From positions 1 to 64,000 of the forward strand of contig JBOZRQ010000059.1 in assembly GCA_050789255.1 (NCBI GenBank): 64,000 bases of DNA. Direction: 5' to 3'. The first letter of the stretch is position 1, and each line of letters starts with the position of its first letter. This document shows positions 46,235 to 53,809 of the stretch, piece by piece. Below the pieces are notes generated by a model. That model saw only the letters and a list, made by a program, of their open reading frames with translations. It did not search any database and was not told the origin of the DNA. The stretch is from JBOZRQ01 sp050789255. Its GTDB lineage: Bacteria > Bacillota > Sulfobacillia > Symbiobacteriales > Symbiobacteriaceae. The position numbers were made by a program, and so were the translations under genes.

Positions 46235-46263
46235 TTGACACCCCCTGGGGCTGATGCTAAACT
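46235..46263 (+). promoter_or_regulatory. Promoter of purA
   Basis: TTGACA (46235-46240), a 17-bp spacer and TAAACT (46258-46263), 69 bp before the purA start. Confidence 0.85.
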
Positions 46264-46331
46264 GATTTGGGGTTTTTGGAAGGTTCTCAGCCAGGCTTAG
46301 GCACTGGCTGTCCGCAATTGGAGGTGGCCTT

Positions 46332-47633
46332 GTGCCGGTCGTAGTAGTAATGGGCGCGCAGTGGGGCGATGAAGGCAAGGGCAAGTTCGTAGACCTGATG
46401 GCGGCCCAGGCTCAGGTAGTCGTACGGGCCACCGGAGGCGCGAACGCCGGTCACACCGTGTGGGCGAACGGTCAGCAGTATAAGCTGCACCAGGTCCCCT
46501 CGGGCATCCTTTATTCCGGCACGCTGTGCGTAATCGGACACGGTGTCGTGCTGGATCCCAGCAAACTGCTGCAGGAGATGGAATACCTCCGGGGCAAGGG
46601 TGTGGACCTGTCCAACCTGCGCATCAGCGGCGGCGCTCACGTGGTTTTCCCCTACCACATTCGTCAGGACGAGGCCGAAGAGGACCGCAAGGGCGCCAAC
46701 AAAATCGGCACCACCCGCCGTGGCATTGGCCCGGCGTACCAAGATAAGTTCGCACGTGTTGGCATTCGCCTGGTCGACCTGCTCGACGAGGAGGAGTTCC
46801 TGCCGAAGCTCCGGGCCCAGGTTGAGGCGAAGAACCAGCTCCTGGACCGGGTATATGGCATGCCCGGCTTCACGGTTGAGGAGATCGCCGGCCCGTACCT
46901 GGAAATGGCCGAGAAGCTCCGGCCCTTCGTGGCCAATACGGTGGAACTGGTGAACGACGCGATCGACGAAGGTCGCAACGTGCTCTTCGAGGGCGCCCAG
47001 GGCCACCTGCTGGACATCGACTTCGGTACTTACCCCTATGTGACTGCCTCGCACCCGATCGCTGCGGGCGCCATCATCGGAGCCGGCGTGGGTCCGACCA
47101 AGGTCAACCGGGTGGTCGGCGTGGTGAAGGCATACACCTCGCGTGTCGGCGAGGGCCCTTTCCCGACCGAACTCCTCGACGACCAGGGCGACCTGATCCG
47201 CGAGAAGGGGCATGAGTATGGCACGACCACGGGTCGGCCCCGCCGAATTGGCTGGCTGGACCTGGTCATGGTCCGCTTTGCCTGCCGTGTCAGCGGTATC
47301 ACCGACCTGGCGGTCCCGCATCTCGACACGTTGGCGAAGACAGGCATCAAGACGCTGAAGGTCTGCGTCGGTTATCGCATGCCTGACGGCACGGTGACCA
47401 AGGAGTTCCCGGTGGGCCTGAAGGCCCTGGCGCAGGTCACCCCGGTCTACGAGGAGATCGAGAACTGGGAGTGGCCGGAGGGCACCGCCAAGGCCAAGCG
47501 CCTGGAGGAGCTGCCGGACGGCGCCCAGCGCTACGTCAAGCTGATCGAGTCCTACACCGGAGTGCCCGTTAGCGTTCTGGGAATCGGCAGCGAGCGCACC
47601 GAGGCCATCTACCGTGCCGAGGTATTCAAGTAA
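46332..47633 (+). CDS. purA: Adenylosuccinate synthetase
   Basis: First step from IMP to AMP: GTP-dependent joining of IMP and aspartate. GDEGKGK (residues 12-18) is the GTP loop, NAGHT (38-42) and EGAQGHLLDIDFGTYPYVT are IMP/Mg contacts, and GTTTGRPRRIGWLD is a further signature. The 433-aa length is normal. GTG start with GGAGGTGG upstream. Confidence 0.97.
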   Translation: MPVVVVMGAQWGDEGKGKFVDLMAAQAQVVVRATGGANAGHTVWANGQQYKLHQVPSGILYSGTLCVIGHGVVLDPSKLLQEMEYLRGKGVDLSNLRISGGAHVVFPYHIRQDEAEEDRKGANKIGTTRRGIGPAYQDKFARVGIRLVDLLDEEEFLPKLRAQVEAKNQLLDRVYGMPGFTVEEIAGPYLEMAEKLRPFVANTVELVNDAIDEGRNVLFEGAQGHLLDIDFGTYPYVTASHPIAAGAIIGAGVGPTKVNRVVGVVKAYTSRVGEGPFPTELLDDQGDLIREKGHEYGTTTGRPRRIGWLDLVMVRFACRVSGITDLAVPHLDTLAKTGIKTLKVCVGYRMPDGTVTKEFPVGLKALAQVTPVYEEIENWEWPEGTAKAKRLEELPDGAQRYVKLIESYTGVPVSVLGIGSERTEAIYRAEVFK

Positions 47634-47643
47634 GTAGGTGCTG

Positions 47644-47675
47644 CCGGGGTGGCCTTCCAGCCGCCCCGGTTTTTT
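47644..47675 (+). terminator. Terminator after purA
   Basis: CCGGGGTGGC / GCCGCCCCGG stem followed by six Ts. Confidence 0.9.
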
Positions 47676-47690
47676 CACGGGTCGATTTGC

Positions 47691-47719
47691 TTGCAATGCC
47701 CTGACGGCGCGGCTATAAT
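47691..47719 (+). promoter_or_regulatory. tRNA promoter
   Basis: TTGCAA (47691-47696), a 17-bp spacer and TATAAT (47714-47719), 20 bp before tRNA-Gly. Confidence 0.88.
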
Positions 47720-47739
47720 AGGCTTTGCTAAGCCAAATT

Positions 47740-47813
47740 GCGGGTGTAGTTCAATGGTAGAACTCCAGCTTCCCAAGCTGGTAGCGTGGGTTCGATTCCC
47801 ATCACCCGCTCCA
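47740..47813 (+). tRNA. tRNA-Gly (anticodon CCC)
   Basis: A 74-nt cloverleaf GCGGGTG...CACCCGC with anticodon loop TTCCCAA and T-arm GGTTCGATTCC, ending in an encoded CCA. Confidence 0.97.
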
Positions 47814-47820
47814 AACAACG

Positions 47821-47848
47821 AACGGAGACGCTCTCGTCTCCGTTTTGT
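47821..47848 (+). terminator. Terminator-like hairpin between tRNAs
   Basis: Perfect 10-bp inverted repeat AACGGAGACG / CGTCTCCGTT with loop CTCT followed by TTGTG, lying between tRNA-Gly and tRNA-Thr. The T tract is interrupted, so it may be a partial terminator. Confidence 0.55.
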
Positions 47849-47850
47849 GT

Positions 47851-47926
47851 GCCGATGTAGCTCAGCCGGTAGAGCAGCTGATTCGTAATCAGCAGGTCAG
47901 GGGTTCGAGTCCCCTCATCGGCTCCA
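47851..47926 (+). tRNA. tRNA-Thr (anticodon CGT)
   Basis: A 76-nt cloverleaf GCCGATG...CATCGGC with anticodon loop TTCGTAA and T-arm GGTTCGAGTCC, ending in an encoded CCA. Confidence 0.97.
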
Positions 47927-47932
47927 TCCATG

Positions 47933-47982
47933 AACCACTCCCTTGTCGAGTGTCGCACACACCGGCAGGCGAGTGGTTTTTT
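47933..47982 (+). terminator. Terminator after tRNA-Thr
   Basis: AACCACTC / GAGTGGTT arms around a 30-base loop, followed by TTTT. Confidence 0.55.
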
Positions 47983-48003
47983 CATGTCTATAATAATGTC
48001 GTC

Positions 48004-48482
48004 CTAACTCATTCCGTCCGTGAACTTGAACGAGGTGCCGTCCTTAATCGCCTTGATTAACTTAACCTTGCCCACTACCCAGCCGTTCTCAATGGTACCA
48101 CTGCCTGCCACCCAGAACGTTTGCACCGTGCCAGTCGTGGACAGCGGCGTCACGGGCCGCACAGAGTATGTAACTTTATACACCGAGGTTTGATTCGGCA
48201 CGGGTTCGATGCGCTCGATGGCGTAGGCCTTCAGCCGCTCATTTCAGGCGTATCGGCGCTCATATAGGCATCCAGGTTCTTCTTCATCTCGGCAGTGAGT
48301 GCACTCTCTACATCCTGGGGGATACCACTATCCACCTTGGGGGCAGTTGCTGAGCCTGGGGGAGGATTAGTCGGCCCCTTACTGTTGCTGCCCTCAGTAC
48401 TGCTGCACCCTCCGAGGACGATCCCCAACAGGATGATGCCCGCAAGACCACTGTTCCGAAGCCGACTGCGAAACTCGAACAC
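48004..48482 (-). pseudogene. Lipoprotein gene with a frameshift
   Basis: The first part (48231-48482) has a GTG start behind AAAGGGG, a lipoprotein signal (LLGIVLGGC) and a Pro/Ser-rich linker, then stops after TPEMSG. The next frame continues as NERLKAYAIERIEPVPNQTS and then a beta-rich domain ending at 48004. The two join cleanly if one A is restored to the AAA run at about 48240-48242 (GAAATGAG read as GAAAATGAG). The whole would be an approximately 160-aa lipoprotein; the C-terminal part resembles small secreted domains of the DUF4829 type, a weak call. It may be a real pseudogene, a sequencing error or a phase-variable A run. Confidence 0.65.
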
Positions 48483-48564
48483 CAATGTCGCCCCTTTCTG
48501 GTTCAATGATTCATTCACTTGGACGTGTGAGGTCGACTATGAGTTCACATCTTAAGCTGAACAA

Positions 48565-48600
48565 AACACCCCGGGCGTTTACCTCGGGGTGTTTCCTTTT
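48565..48600. terminator. Orphan terminator hairpin
   Basis: AACACCCCG / CGGGGTGTT stem. Plus strand is followed by TCCTTTTCC, minus strand by TTGTTC. No annotated gene ends into it from either side. Confidence 0.5.
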
Positions 48601-48611
48601 CCTGGGTTTTT

Positions 48612-48676
48612 GTTCGACACGTCAGGAATCGTCAAAATTCGCCAGAGGGTCTGTGGTACTCTGACATCTGTCGAAC
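48612..48676 (+). promoter_or_regulatory. Inverted repeat / leader before slt gene
   Basis: GTTCGACA (48612-48619) and TGTCGAAC (48669-48676) are perfect complements, with a second pairing GTCAG (48621-48625) / CTGAC (48661-48665) inside, so the RNA could fold into a long hairpin ending 31 bases before the ATG. The same stretch reads as a promoter, TTGTTC-17-CAAAAT. Only one of these may be functional. Confidence 0.4.
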
Positions 48677-48707
48677 TACCAAATCCAGGAAGAGGGGTGT
48701 CCGCATT

Positions 48708-49421
48708 ATGCGACACGAACGCCTTTCTCAGCGAGTGCTGGCCGCTCTAGCTATGATGTTTATTTGGGTTAGCGCCTTCCTATATGGCTTCTGGCCCGTC
48801 CGTGAGGCCCATGTATCGGCCTTGGGGCCGAACCCTGTTCCGCTTAGCAACCGTCGGGCAGAGCCGAAGCCGCAGGCCGGCCAACCGGCGGCCGTTGTGC
48901 CGGAGCCCGAACAGTTCCTTCACGAGCATGCCCGACTGACCTTTCCCACACAGGATTCCATGAACAGGGAGCGACCGCAACTCGCCTCACGCTCCACGTT
49001 TCGCCCTCGGATTGACGATCTGACCCCGACTACGTTCCGGCCCTTGCTGGTTCAGGTTGCCGCCGAGTTTGACCTGGACCCGCGGCTCCTGGCGGCCATG
49101 ATCAAGTACGAAAGCAACTGGGACGTGTATGCGGTAGGACCTGCCCACGATTCCGGCCTGATGCAAATCATTCCCTCGACTGCCGCGTGGATTGCCTCCA
49201 AGATGGGCTTGAACCACTACGACATCCTGGACCCGGAAACAAACCTCCGCATGGGAGCGTGGTTCCTAAGGGCGCTGCTCAACGAGTACGGCGATCTTCG
49301 CACAGCGCTGGTCGTGTACAACGCCGGCCCCGGTGTGCTCAACTCTGACAAAGGTCCGGACCCGTACAAGTACGCTAGCAGAGTGCTGAGCATTCGCGAT
49401 ACGGGTGGCTACGTGCATTAG
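48708..49421 (+). CDS. Lytic transglycosylase (SLT domain)
   Basis: Predicted 237-aa exported enzyme: one N-terminal membrane/signal segment (VLAALAMMFIWVSAFLYGFW), a Pro-rich linker to about residue 105, and a C-terminal SLT domain with the catalytic Glu in AAMIKYESNWD and the block SGLMQIIPSTAAW. It cleaves peptidoglycan glycan strands with 1,6-anhydro ends. AGAGGGG precedes the ATG. Its stop overlaps the 3' end of the convergent M23 gene. Confidence 0.92.
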   Translation: MRHERLSQRVLAALAMMFIWVSAFLYGFWPVREAHVSALGPNPVPLSNRRAEPKPQAGQPAAVVPEPEQFLHEHARLTFPTQDSMNRERPQLASRSTFRPRIDDLTPTTFRPLLVQVAAEFDLDPRLLAAMIKYESNWDVYAVGPAHDSGLMQIIPSTAAWIASKMGLNHYDILDPETNLRMGAWFLRALLNEYGDLRTALVVYNAGPGVLNSDKGPDPYKYASRVLSIRDTGGYVH

Positions 49422-50473
49422 GGCAAATAAGCCCGTGGATTGACGGTTGACCCATTTACCAGCACCTCAAAGTGAACGTGGGGTCCCGTTGAGTTGCCAG
49501 TACTCCCCACCAGAATAACTTGTTGCCCCTGCTTCACCGTTTGCCCGGCACTTACGAGCAGTTTGCTGGCGTGTGCATACTTGGTCAGCAGGCCGTTTCC
49601 GTGGTCAACCGTTACGCAGAAACCATAACCGCCATCCCACTCAGCAGCTACCACGGTGCCCGCTGCAACCGCCACTACTGGGGTTCCAACCGGAGCTGCT
49701 ATGTCGAGGCCCCTGTGGAAGCCACCTTCGCGGTATCCGTACTCGCTAAAGTACTGCCCTCTGGTCAAGGGCCATATCCACTGGCCATTTGCCGCGGGCG
49801 CTGCCGCTGGGGCCGGGCTTTCCGGCGCCGGTACAGCCTTGGGTTCAACGGCTCTGCGAGAGCTGTCGCTTCGGCTGGCCACCTGCACACGGCGGCGGGC
49901 GCCCGGCAAAAACACAAGGGATCCCTCGCTCAACACTTCGTCAGCCCCGAGCTGGTTAGCCGCCAACACCTTTTCCGAAGGAACGTCGTATGCTGAGGCG
50001 ATACCGCCAATCGTGTCGCCTGACCTGACCTGGTGCACCAGTCCGCTGAAGTTAGGAGCGACGCGCAGCTGGTCCCCGGGGGCGAGCCTGTCTGGGTCTG
50101 TTCCCGGATTGAGCGCCTCAATGGTGCCTACGTCGGTGCCGAACCTCTCGGCGATCGACCAGGTGGACTCCCCGTCTTCCACCGTGTGGGTCATAACACT
50201 CGGGCGACTTGCCAGCTTGGCATAGTGTGCCCGGGCGGACGCCGTCAACGTCATATACTCAGCATCGCTGGCGACCGTGAAGTCGGCGTTGCTCACTGCA
50301 AGTACTTGAGCGGCCGGTGGCGCAGGTGCCGCAAGGGTGGCAACCGAGTCAGGCTCGGTCTTCTGAGAAGCCTGATAGGGAGCGGCGCCGAGCATGCCAA
50401 GGAACAGCAAGGACCCAGCAACACCAGCACCCACGCGAAGGTACCTTGCGGGATTCATCACCATCTTCGCCAA
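49418..50473 (-). CDS. LysM/M23 peptidoglycan endopeptidase
   Basis: Predicted 351-aa exported protein: N-terminal signal segment (VGAGVAGSLLFLGMLGAA), two LysM repeats (HTVEDGESTWSIAERFGT and HQVRSGDTIGGIASAYDV), a Pro/Ala linker and an M23 domain. Zinc ligands appear intact: HRGLDIAAPVGTPV (His, Asp) and HVHFEV. It should cut peptide cross-links. TTG at 50473 has GAGGTG eight bases upstream and is preferred over ATGs a few codons later. Divergent from a similar gene. Confidence 0.9.
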   Translation of the reverse strand: MAKMVMNPARYLRVGAGVAGSLLFLGMLGAAPYQASQKTEPDSVATLAAPAPPAAQVLAVSNADFTVASDAEYMTLTASARAHYAKLASRPSVMTHTVEDGESTWSIAERFGTDVGTIEALNPGTDPDRLAPGDQLRVAPNFSGLVHQVRSGDTIGGIASAYDVPSEKVLAANQLGADEVLSEGSLVFLPGARRRVQVASRSDSSRRAVEPKAVPAPESPAPAAAPAANGQWIWPLTRGQYFSEYGYREGGFHRGLDIAAPVGTPVVAVAAGTVVAAEWDGGYGFCVTVDHGNGLLTKYAHASKLLVSAGQTVKQGQQVILVGSTGNSTGPHVHFEVLVNGSTVNPRAYLP

Positions 50474-50504
50474 AAAAGCCCCACCTCGTTCCAGTCGTCG
50501 GGAA

Positions 50505-50530
50505 CATAATCTGACTTCAGGCCGATTATG
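50505..50530. repeat. Inverted repeat, divergent M23 intergenic region
   Basis: CATAATC (50505-50511) and GATTATG (50524-50530), perfect 7-bp arms 12 bp apart. On the minus strand one arm coincides with a candidate -10 (CATAAT), with TTTACG 16 bp upstream. It may be an operator for the minus-strand gene. Confidence 0.45.
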
Positions 50531-50564
50531 TCCCGCAGCACAAACTCGTAAACAAAGTTGGGAG

Positions 50565-50603
50565 AATAAACCCACAATCACGTCAATAGTTAGAGGGTTT
50601 ATT
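50565..50603. repeat. Second inverted repeat, divergent M23 intergenic region
   Basis: AATAAACCC (50565-50573) and GGGTTTATT (50595-50603), perfect 9-bp arms separated by 21 bp, near the middle of the 194-bp divergent region. The spacing would put both arms on similar DNA faces, as for a regulator that binds two half sites. Confidence 0.5.
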
Positions 50604-50667
50604 ACTACACCTAGCGAACAGTTATCCGGTCTTTGCACAATCTGTGTGCCGACCGGAGGTGAAGCGT

Positions 50668-52014
50668 TTGTCCCGTCGCCCCCTGTTGCTGCTCAGCCTG
50701 TCAATTGTGATCATCCTAGGCATCTCCACCGATCTGGGATGGCGGGCGCTTACGCGTCCTCGCTACGCTGTTGTGGTAGATGGCCAAGTAGTAGGCGCCG
50801 TGCGCCAGCCCGAAATGGCCATGTCGGTACTGCAAGCGGTCATGGCTCAAATCACCCCCGAGTTGGAGCTGCATGCCAACCTGCCCGACAAGATCTCTAT
50901 ACGATCTACGGAGAAGAAGGAACGCCTGCACTCCGTATCGGAGAACGAAATCCAGGCGGCACTGGTAAGAACCATTCCTTCCTTGGCCAGTGCAGTCGCC
51001 ATTACTGTCAACGGGCAGGACGTGGTTGCTGTGGCCGACACCAAGTCGGCCGAAAAGGTGCGTGACCTGATTCTCGACGAGTACAAGGCTTCGGTCTTGC
51101 GTGACGCCAGTGCTGTTGAACAGCTCAAGTTCCAAGAGACCATCGCCTGGCGCCCAAAGCTTGTGAAGCAGGAAAACGTCCGAACGGTCGACGAGGCGGT
51201 CAACATGCTCAAGCACGGCACCGACAAGCTTGTCACGCATGTGGTCAAATCCGGCGACACCGGATGGGACATCGCCCGCTCTTACAACGTGACCCCCGAG
51301 CAGCTGGCGAGTGCCAACCCCACAGCAAATATTGACACGCTGCAAGTCGGCCAAGTCCTCAACGTGACTTTCCGGGAGTCATACGTACATACGCAATCTG
51401 TGTCCAAGCGGGTGGTGAAGGAGGCGATTCCCTTCACCGAGGAGATTGTGAAGGACCCGTCGCTCTGGCCTTGGCAGTATGAGGTGCAAACACCTGGCAT
51501 TCCAGGCGTTCGTCAACTCACCATTCGGGAGTACCGTGAAAACGGGCGTATTGTGAAGACCGAAGTGCTTGAGAACGTGGTAATGGAAAGGCCCAAGGTT
51601 CAAGTGGCCAAGCAGGGCACTAAGCAGACTCCTGCGCTAGGAACAGGTTCGCTTGTCTATCCGGTGGTCGGGGTGACAACCTCTCTCTTTGGGCCCCGCT
51701 GGGGGAGTTACCACCAAGGCATTGACATCGGCGCGCAGACGGGCACACCAATACTCGCAGCCGACAGCGGCACGGTAGTGTTCCGCGGGTGGGAGGGGAA
51801 TTACGGCTACCTCATTCGAATCGACCACGGTGGCGGTCGGATGGAGACCTTGTACGGGCACCTCTCGGCGTTCAACGTAAAGCTGGGAGATCAGGTCACC
51901 AAGGGCGACGTGATTGGGTACGTTGGAAACACCGGGTACTCTACCGGGCCGCATTTGCACTACGAAGTGCACGTGAACGGCTCGCCGGTGAACCCCCTCG
52001 ACTACTACAACTAA
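50668..52014 (+). CDS. LysM-G5-M23 peptidoglycan endopeptidase
   Basis: Predicted 448-aa exported protein: N-terminal membrane anchor (LLLLSLSIVIILGIS), a domain of unknown type (about 35-185), LysM (THVVKSGDTGWDIARSYNV), a G5-like domain (about 260-325, with EAIPFTEEIVKDPSLWP and REYRENGRIVKTEV) and a C-terminal M23 domain with intact zinc ligands HQGIDIGAQTGTPI and HLHYEV. TTG start with GGAGGTG six bases upstream. Architecture as in spore or cell-separation endopeptidases of Bacillota. Confidence 0.92.
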   Translation: MSRRPLLLLSLSIVIILGISTDLGWRALTRPRYAVVVDGQVVGAVRQPEMAMSVLQAVMAQITPELELHANLPDKISIRSTEKKERLHSVSENEIQAALVRTIPSLASAVAITVNGQDVVAVADTKSAEKVRDLILDEYKASVLRDASAVEQLKFQETIAWRPKLVKQENVRTVDEAVNMLKHGTDKLVTHVVKSGDTGWDIARSYNVTPEQLASANPTANIDTLQVGQVLNVTFRESYVHTQSVSKRVVKEAIPFTEEIVKDPSLWPWQYEVQTPGIPGVRQLTIREYRENGRIVKTEVLENVVMERPKVQVAKQGTKQTPALGTGSLVYPVVGVTTSLFGPRWGSYHQGIDIGAQTGTPILAADSGTVVFRGWEGNYGYLIRIDHGGGRMETLYGHLSAFNVKLGDQVTKGDVIGYVGNTGYSTGPHLHYEVHVNGSPVNPLDYYN

Positions 52015-52021
52015 AAACAGC

Positions 52022-52055
52022 AACCACCCGGTTATATGCCCGGGTGGTTCTATTT
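52022..52055 (+). terminator. Terminator after LysM-G5-M23 gene
   Basis: AACCACCCGG / CCGGGTGGTT stem followed by CTATTTAT. Confidence 0.75.
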
Positions 52056-52214
52056 ATGCAGGACATGCACCGATTATCCAGGGGCTGGTTCCGGGACCAC
52101 GGAATGGCAACGAATGCAAAGCAGGAGATGCGTACAGTTTGGCGAATTTTTTACCACCCACTCAAATAGACATGATTCCTCCGTCGCTACACGTCTCCGA
52201 AGGAGGGGCAACCG

Positions 52215-52718
52215 ATGGAAAAATCGAAAGAGGCTCGAACCAAAGCCGAGGCGATTCGTGCATTTCTGGACAGCCATCAGCCCAAGCTTCCGGAGGCCCG
52301 TGGATTCCTCCAGTTCCTCCTGGCCAAAGAAGAGATTCTCCGCCGACTCGAACTGGTTTCTGACCTGAGTGATCACCGCTACGCCATCTTGGTTTCTGCA
52401 AAGGGTTCCGGCGCTTGGCCCTTCTTCTACCGGCGAGGGGAGCGGTACTTTCACAAGACTTCCCAGGCTGTCGTTGAGCTCATGAAGCAAGTTCCCGATC
52501 AGCTTGCCCTCTGCCTGTCAACAACCCCGCCCGAGTGGTCTGTTGAGCGTCAGGAGTTTCTGGACACGCTCGCCTCCTGGCACGATGAGGTCTTTGCCGA
52601 AGGGATCGATCGCATTTCCCGCCGCCAGTCCCTGCTTGATCGTATCGACGAGGCTTTGGCGTCGGGTGACCGCTGTTCATTCGATCAACTAACCGAACAG
52701 CTTAAGCAGCTCAAGTAA
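52215..52718 (+). CDS. YpiB/UPF0302-like protein
   Basis: Predicted 167-aa soluble protein. The segment FLQFLLAKEEILRRLELVSDLSDHRYAILV..., then the PFFYRRGERYFHKTSQAVVELM stretch, aligns in order with the UPF0302 (YpiB/ReoY) domain: a short helix, a hydrophobic strand, then an aromatic loop and helix. In B. subtilis the homologue modulates turnover of a cell-wall enzyme. GAAGGAGGGGC precedes the ATG. The homology is judged by eye and is distant. Confidence 0.55.
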   Translation: MEKSKEARTKAEAIRAFLDSHQPKLPEARGFLQFLLAKEEILRRLELVSDLSDHRYAILVSAKGSGAWPFFYRRGERYFHKTSQAVVELMKQVPDQLALCLSTTPPEWSVERQEFLDTLASWHDEVFAEGIDRISRRQSLLDRIDEALASGDRCSFDQLTEQLKQLK

Positions 52719-52732
52719 GTACCGTTAGCGTT

Positions 52733-52761
52733 AGAAGCCACCCCCGGGGTGGCTTCTTCTT
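52733..52761 (+). terminator. Terminator after YpiB-like gene
   Basis: AGAAGCCACC / GGTGGCTTCT stem with a CCCGG loop followed by TCTTATT. Confidence 0.8.
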
Positions 52762-52883
52762 ATTGCCTTGCACGGCGTTGCCTGATCACCCAATCTTTGC
52801 TCGTACCCCGGCCACAGGCCCGTACTTTATACTAGAACGGTGTAGATATATGTGAACGATAAACAAATTACTGGGGGATTCGT

Positions 52884-53771
52884 ATGGCCCCGAAATGGAG
52901 CAAGACACTTCGTATTCTTACTGTCACCCTGCCGTTGGTGCTGGGCGCCGCCCTCCTGGGGAGATGGTGGCCGTACCCGCGCGAGGCCGTCTACAGCCTG
53001 TATCGAGACCAGGGAAAGGCACAAACCTTGGCCGATCTTCAAGGATATCACAAACAGAGTAGCGAACACTTTGATATCTTCTATACCCCCGACGACGAAA
53101 ACGTGGTGGACATGATCCTTGAGACCGCGGAGACCTCGTGGAAGCCTGTTGTGGAGCAGGTGGGACATACGCCGGAGGGACGGGTCCCGCTGATCGTGTA
53201 TGCTAGCCGCACCGCCCTGCGCCAGGCCTTTGGCTGGGGCAGCAGCGAGAGCGCGATGGGCGTCTATTGGAAGGGCACCGTTCGACTTCTCTCTCCGAAT
53301 GTATGGATTGATGAGGAGAGCCCTAAGCAGAAGCTGAAAGTATTTCGGAAGCTGAACCCGATTGCACACGAACTGACTCACTACGTTCTGGACTACCTCA
53401 CGGACGGGAACTATCCGCGCTGGTTCACCGAAGGGTTGGCCCAGCGCGTTGAGTACAACACTTCCGGGTACCTCTGGATTGAATCCAATAGCTCCCTGCG
53501 GCAGGATCTCTACACGCTACGGGACCTGGAGGAGAACTTCGATAAGCTCAGCAACCAGCCCCTGGCGTACCGCGAATCGTACCTGCTGGTGGACTACATG
53601 GGAAAGCGCCTGGGTGAACAGGAACTGGACAGCCTGATCCAGAAGCTTGGCCGCGGCGTGCCTTTCCGATCCGCTGTGGAGGGCACTTACGGTATGACGG
53701 TGGATGAGATCTTTGCCCGGTGGCAGCAGTGGGTTGAGCAGAACCTGGACCAACTGGAGCCTGCCGGCTAG
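52884..53771 (+). CDS. Membrane-anchored peptidase MA-like metalloprotease
   Basis: Predicted 295-aa protein with an N-terminal membrane segment (about 10-26) and an extracellular domain of the peptidase-MA (gluzincin) type: HELTHYVLDYL holds the HExxH zinc site and a downstream WFTEGLAQRVEY the third ligand Glu. TGGGGG precedes the ATG. A TATACT (52828-52833) may be the -10. It lies 38 bp before walR and may be co-transcribed, suggesting an envelope role. Confidence 0.85.
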   Translation: MAPKWSKTLRILTVTLPLVLGAALLGRWWPYPREAVYSLYRDQGKAQTLADLQGYHKQSSEHFDIFYTPDDENVVDMILETAETSWKPVVEQVGHTPEGRVPLIVYASRTALRQAFGWGSSESAMGVYWKGTVRLLSPNVWIDEESPKQKLKVFRKLNPIAHELTHYVLDYLTDGNYPRWFTEGLAQRVEYNTSGYLWIESNSSLRQDLYTLRDLEENFDKLSNQPLAYRESYLLVDYMGKRLGEQELDSLIQKLGRGVPFRSAVEGTYGMTVDEIFARWQQWVEQNLDQLEPAG

Positions 53772-53809
53772 CGCGTGTTATCAGCAGCCCGTAAGGAGGC
53801 AACCGTCGG

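Noticed and set aside
48612..48676. LexA (DinR) box at the slt promoter
   Set aside because: The arms read GTTCGACA/TGTCGAAC, far apart; the Bacillota LexA site needs GAAC-N4-GTTC.
50474..50667. ydaO-type c-di-AMP riboswitch before the M23 genes
   Set aside because: The conserved riboswitch blocks are absent and the gap is too short for one in addition to promoters.
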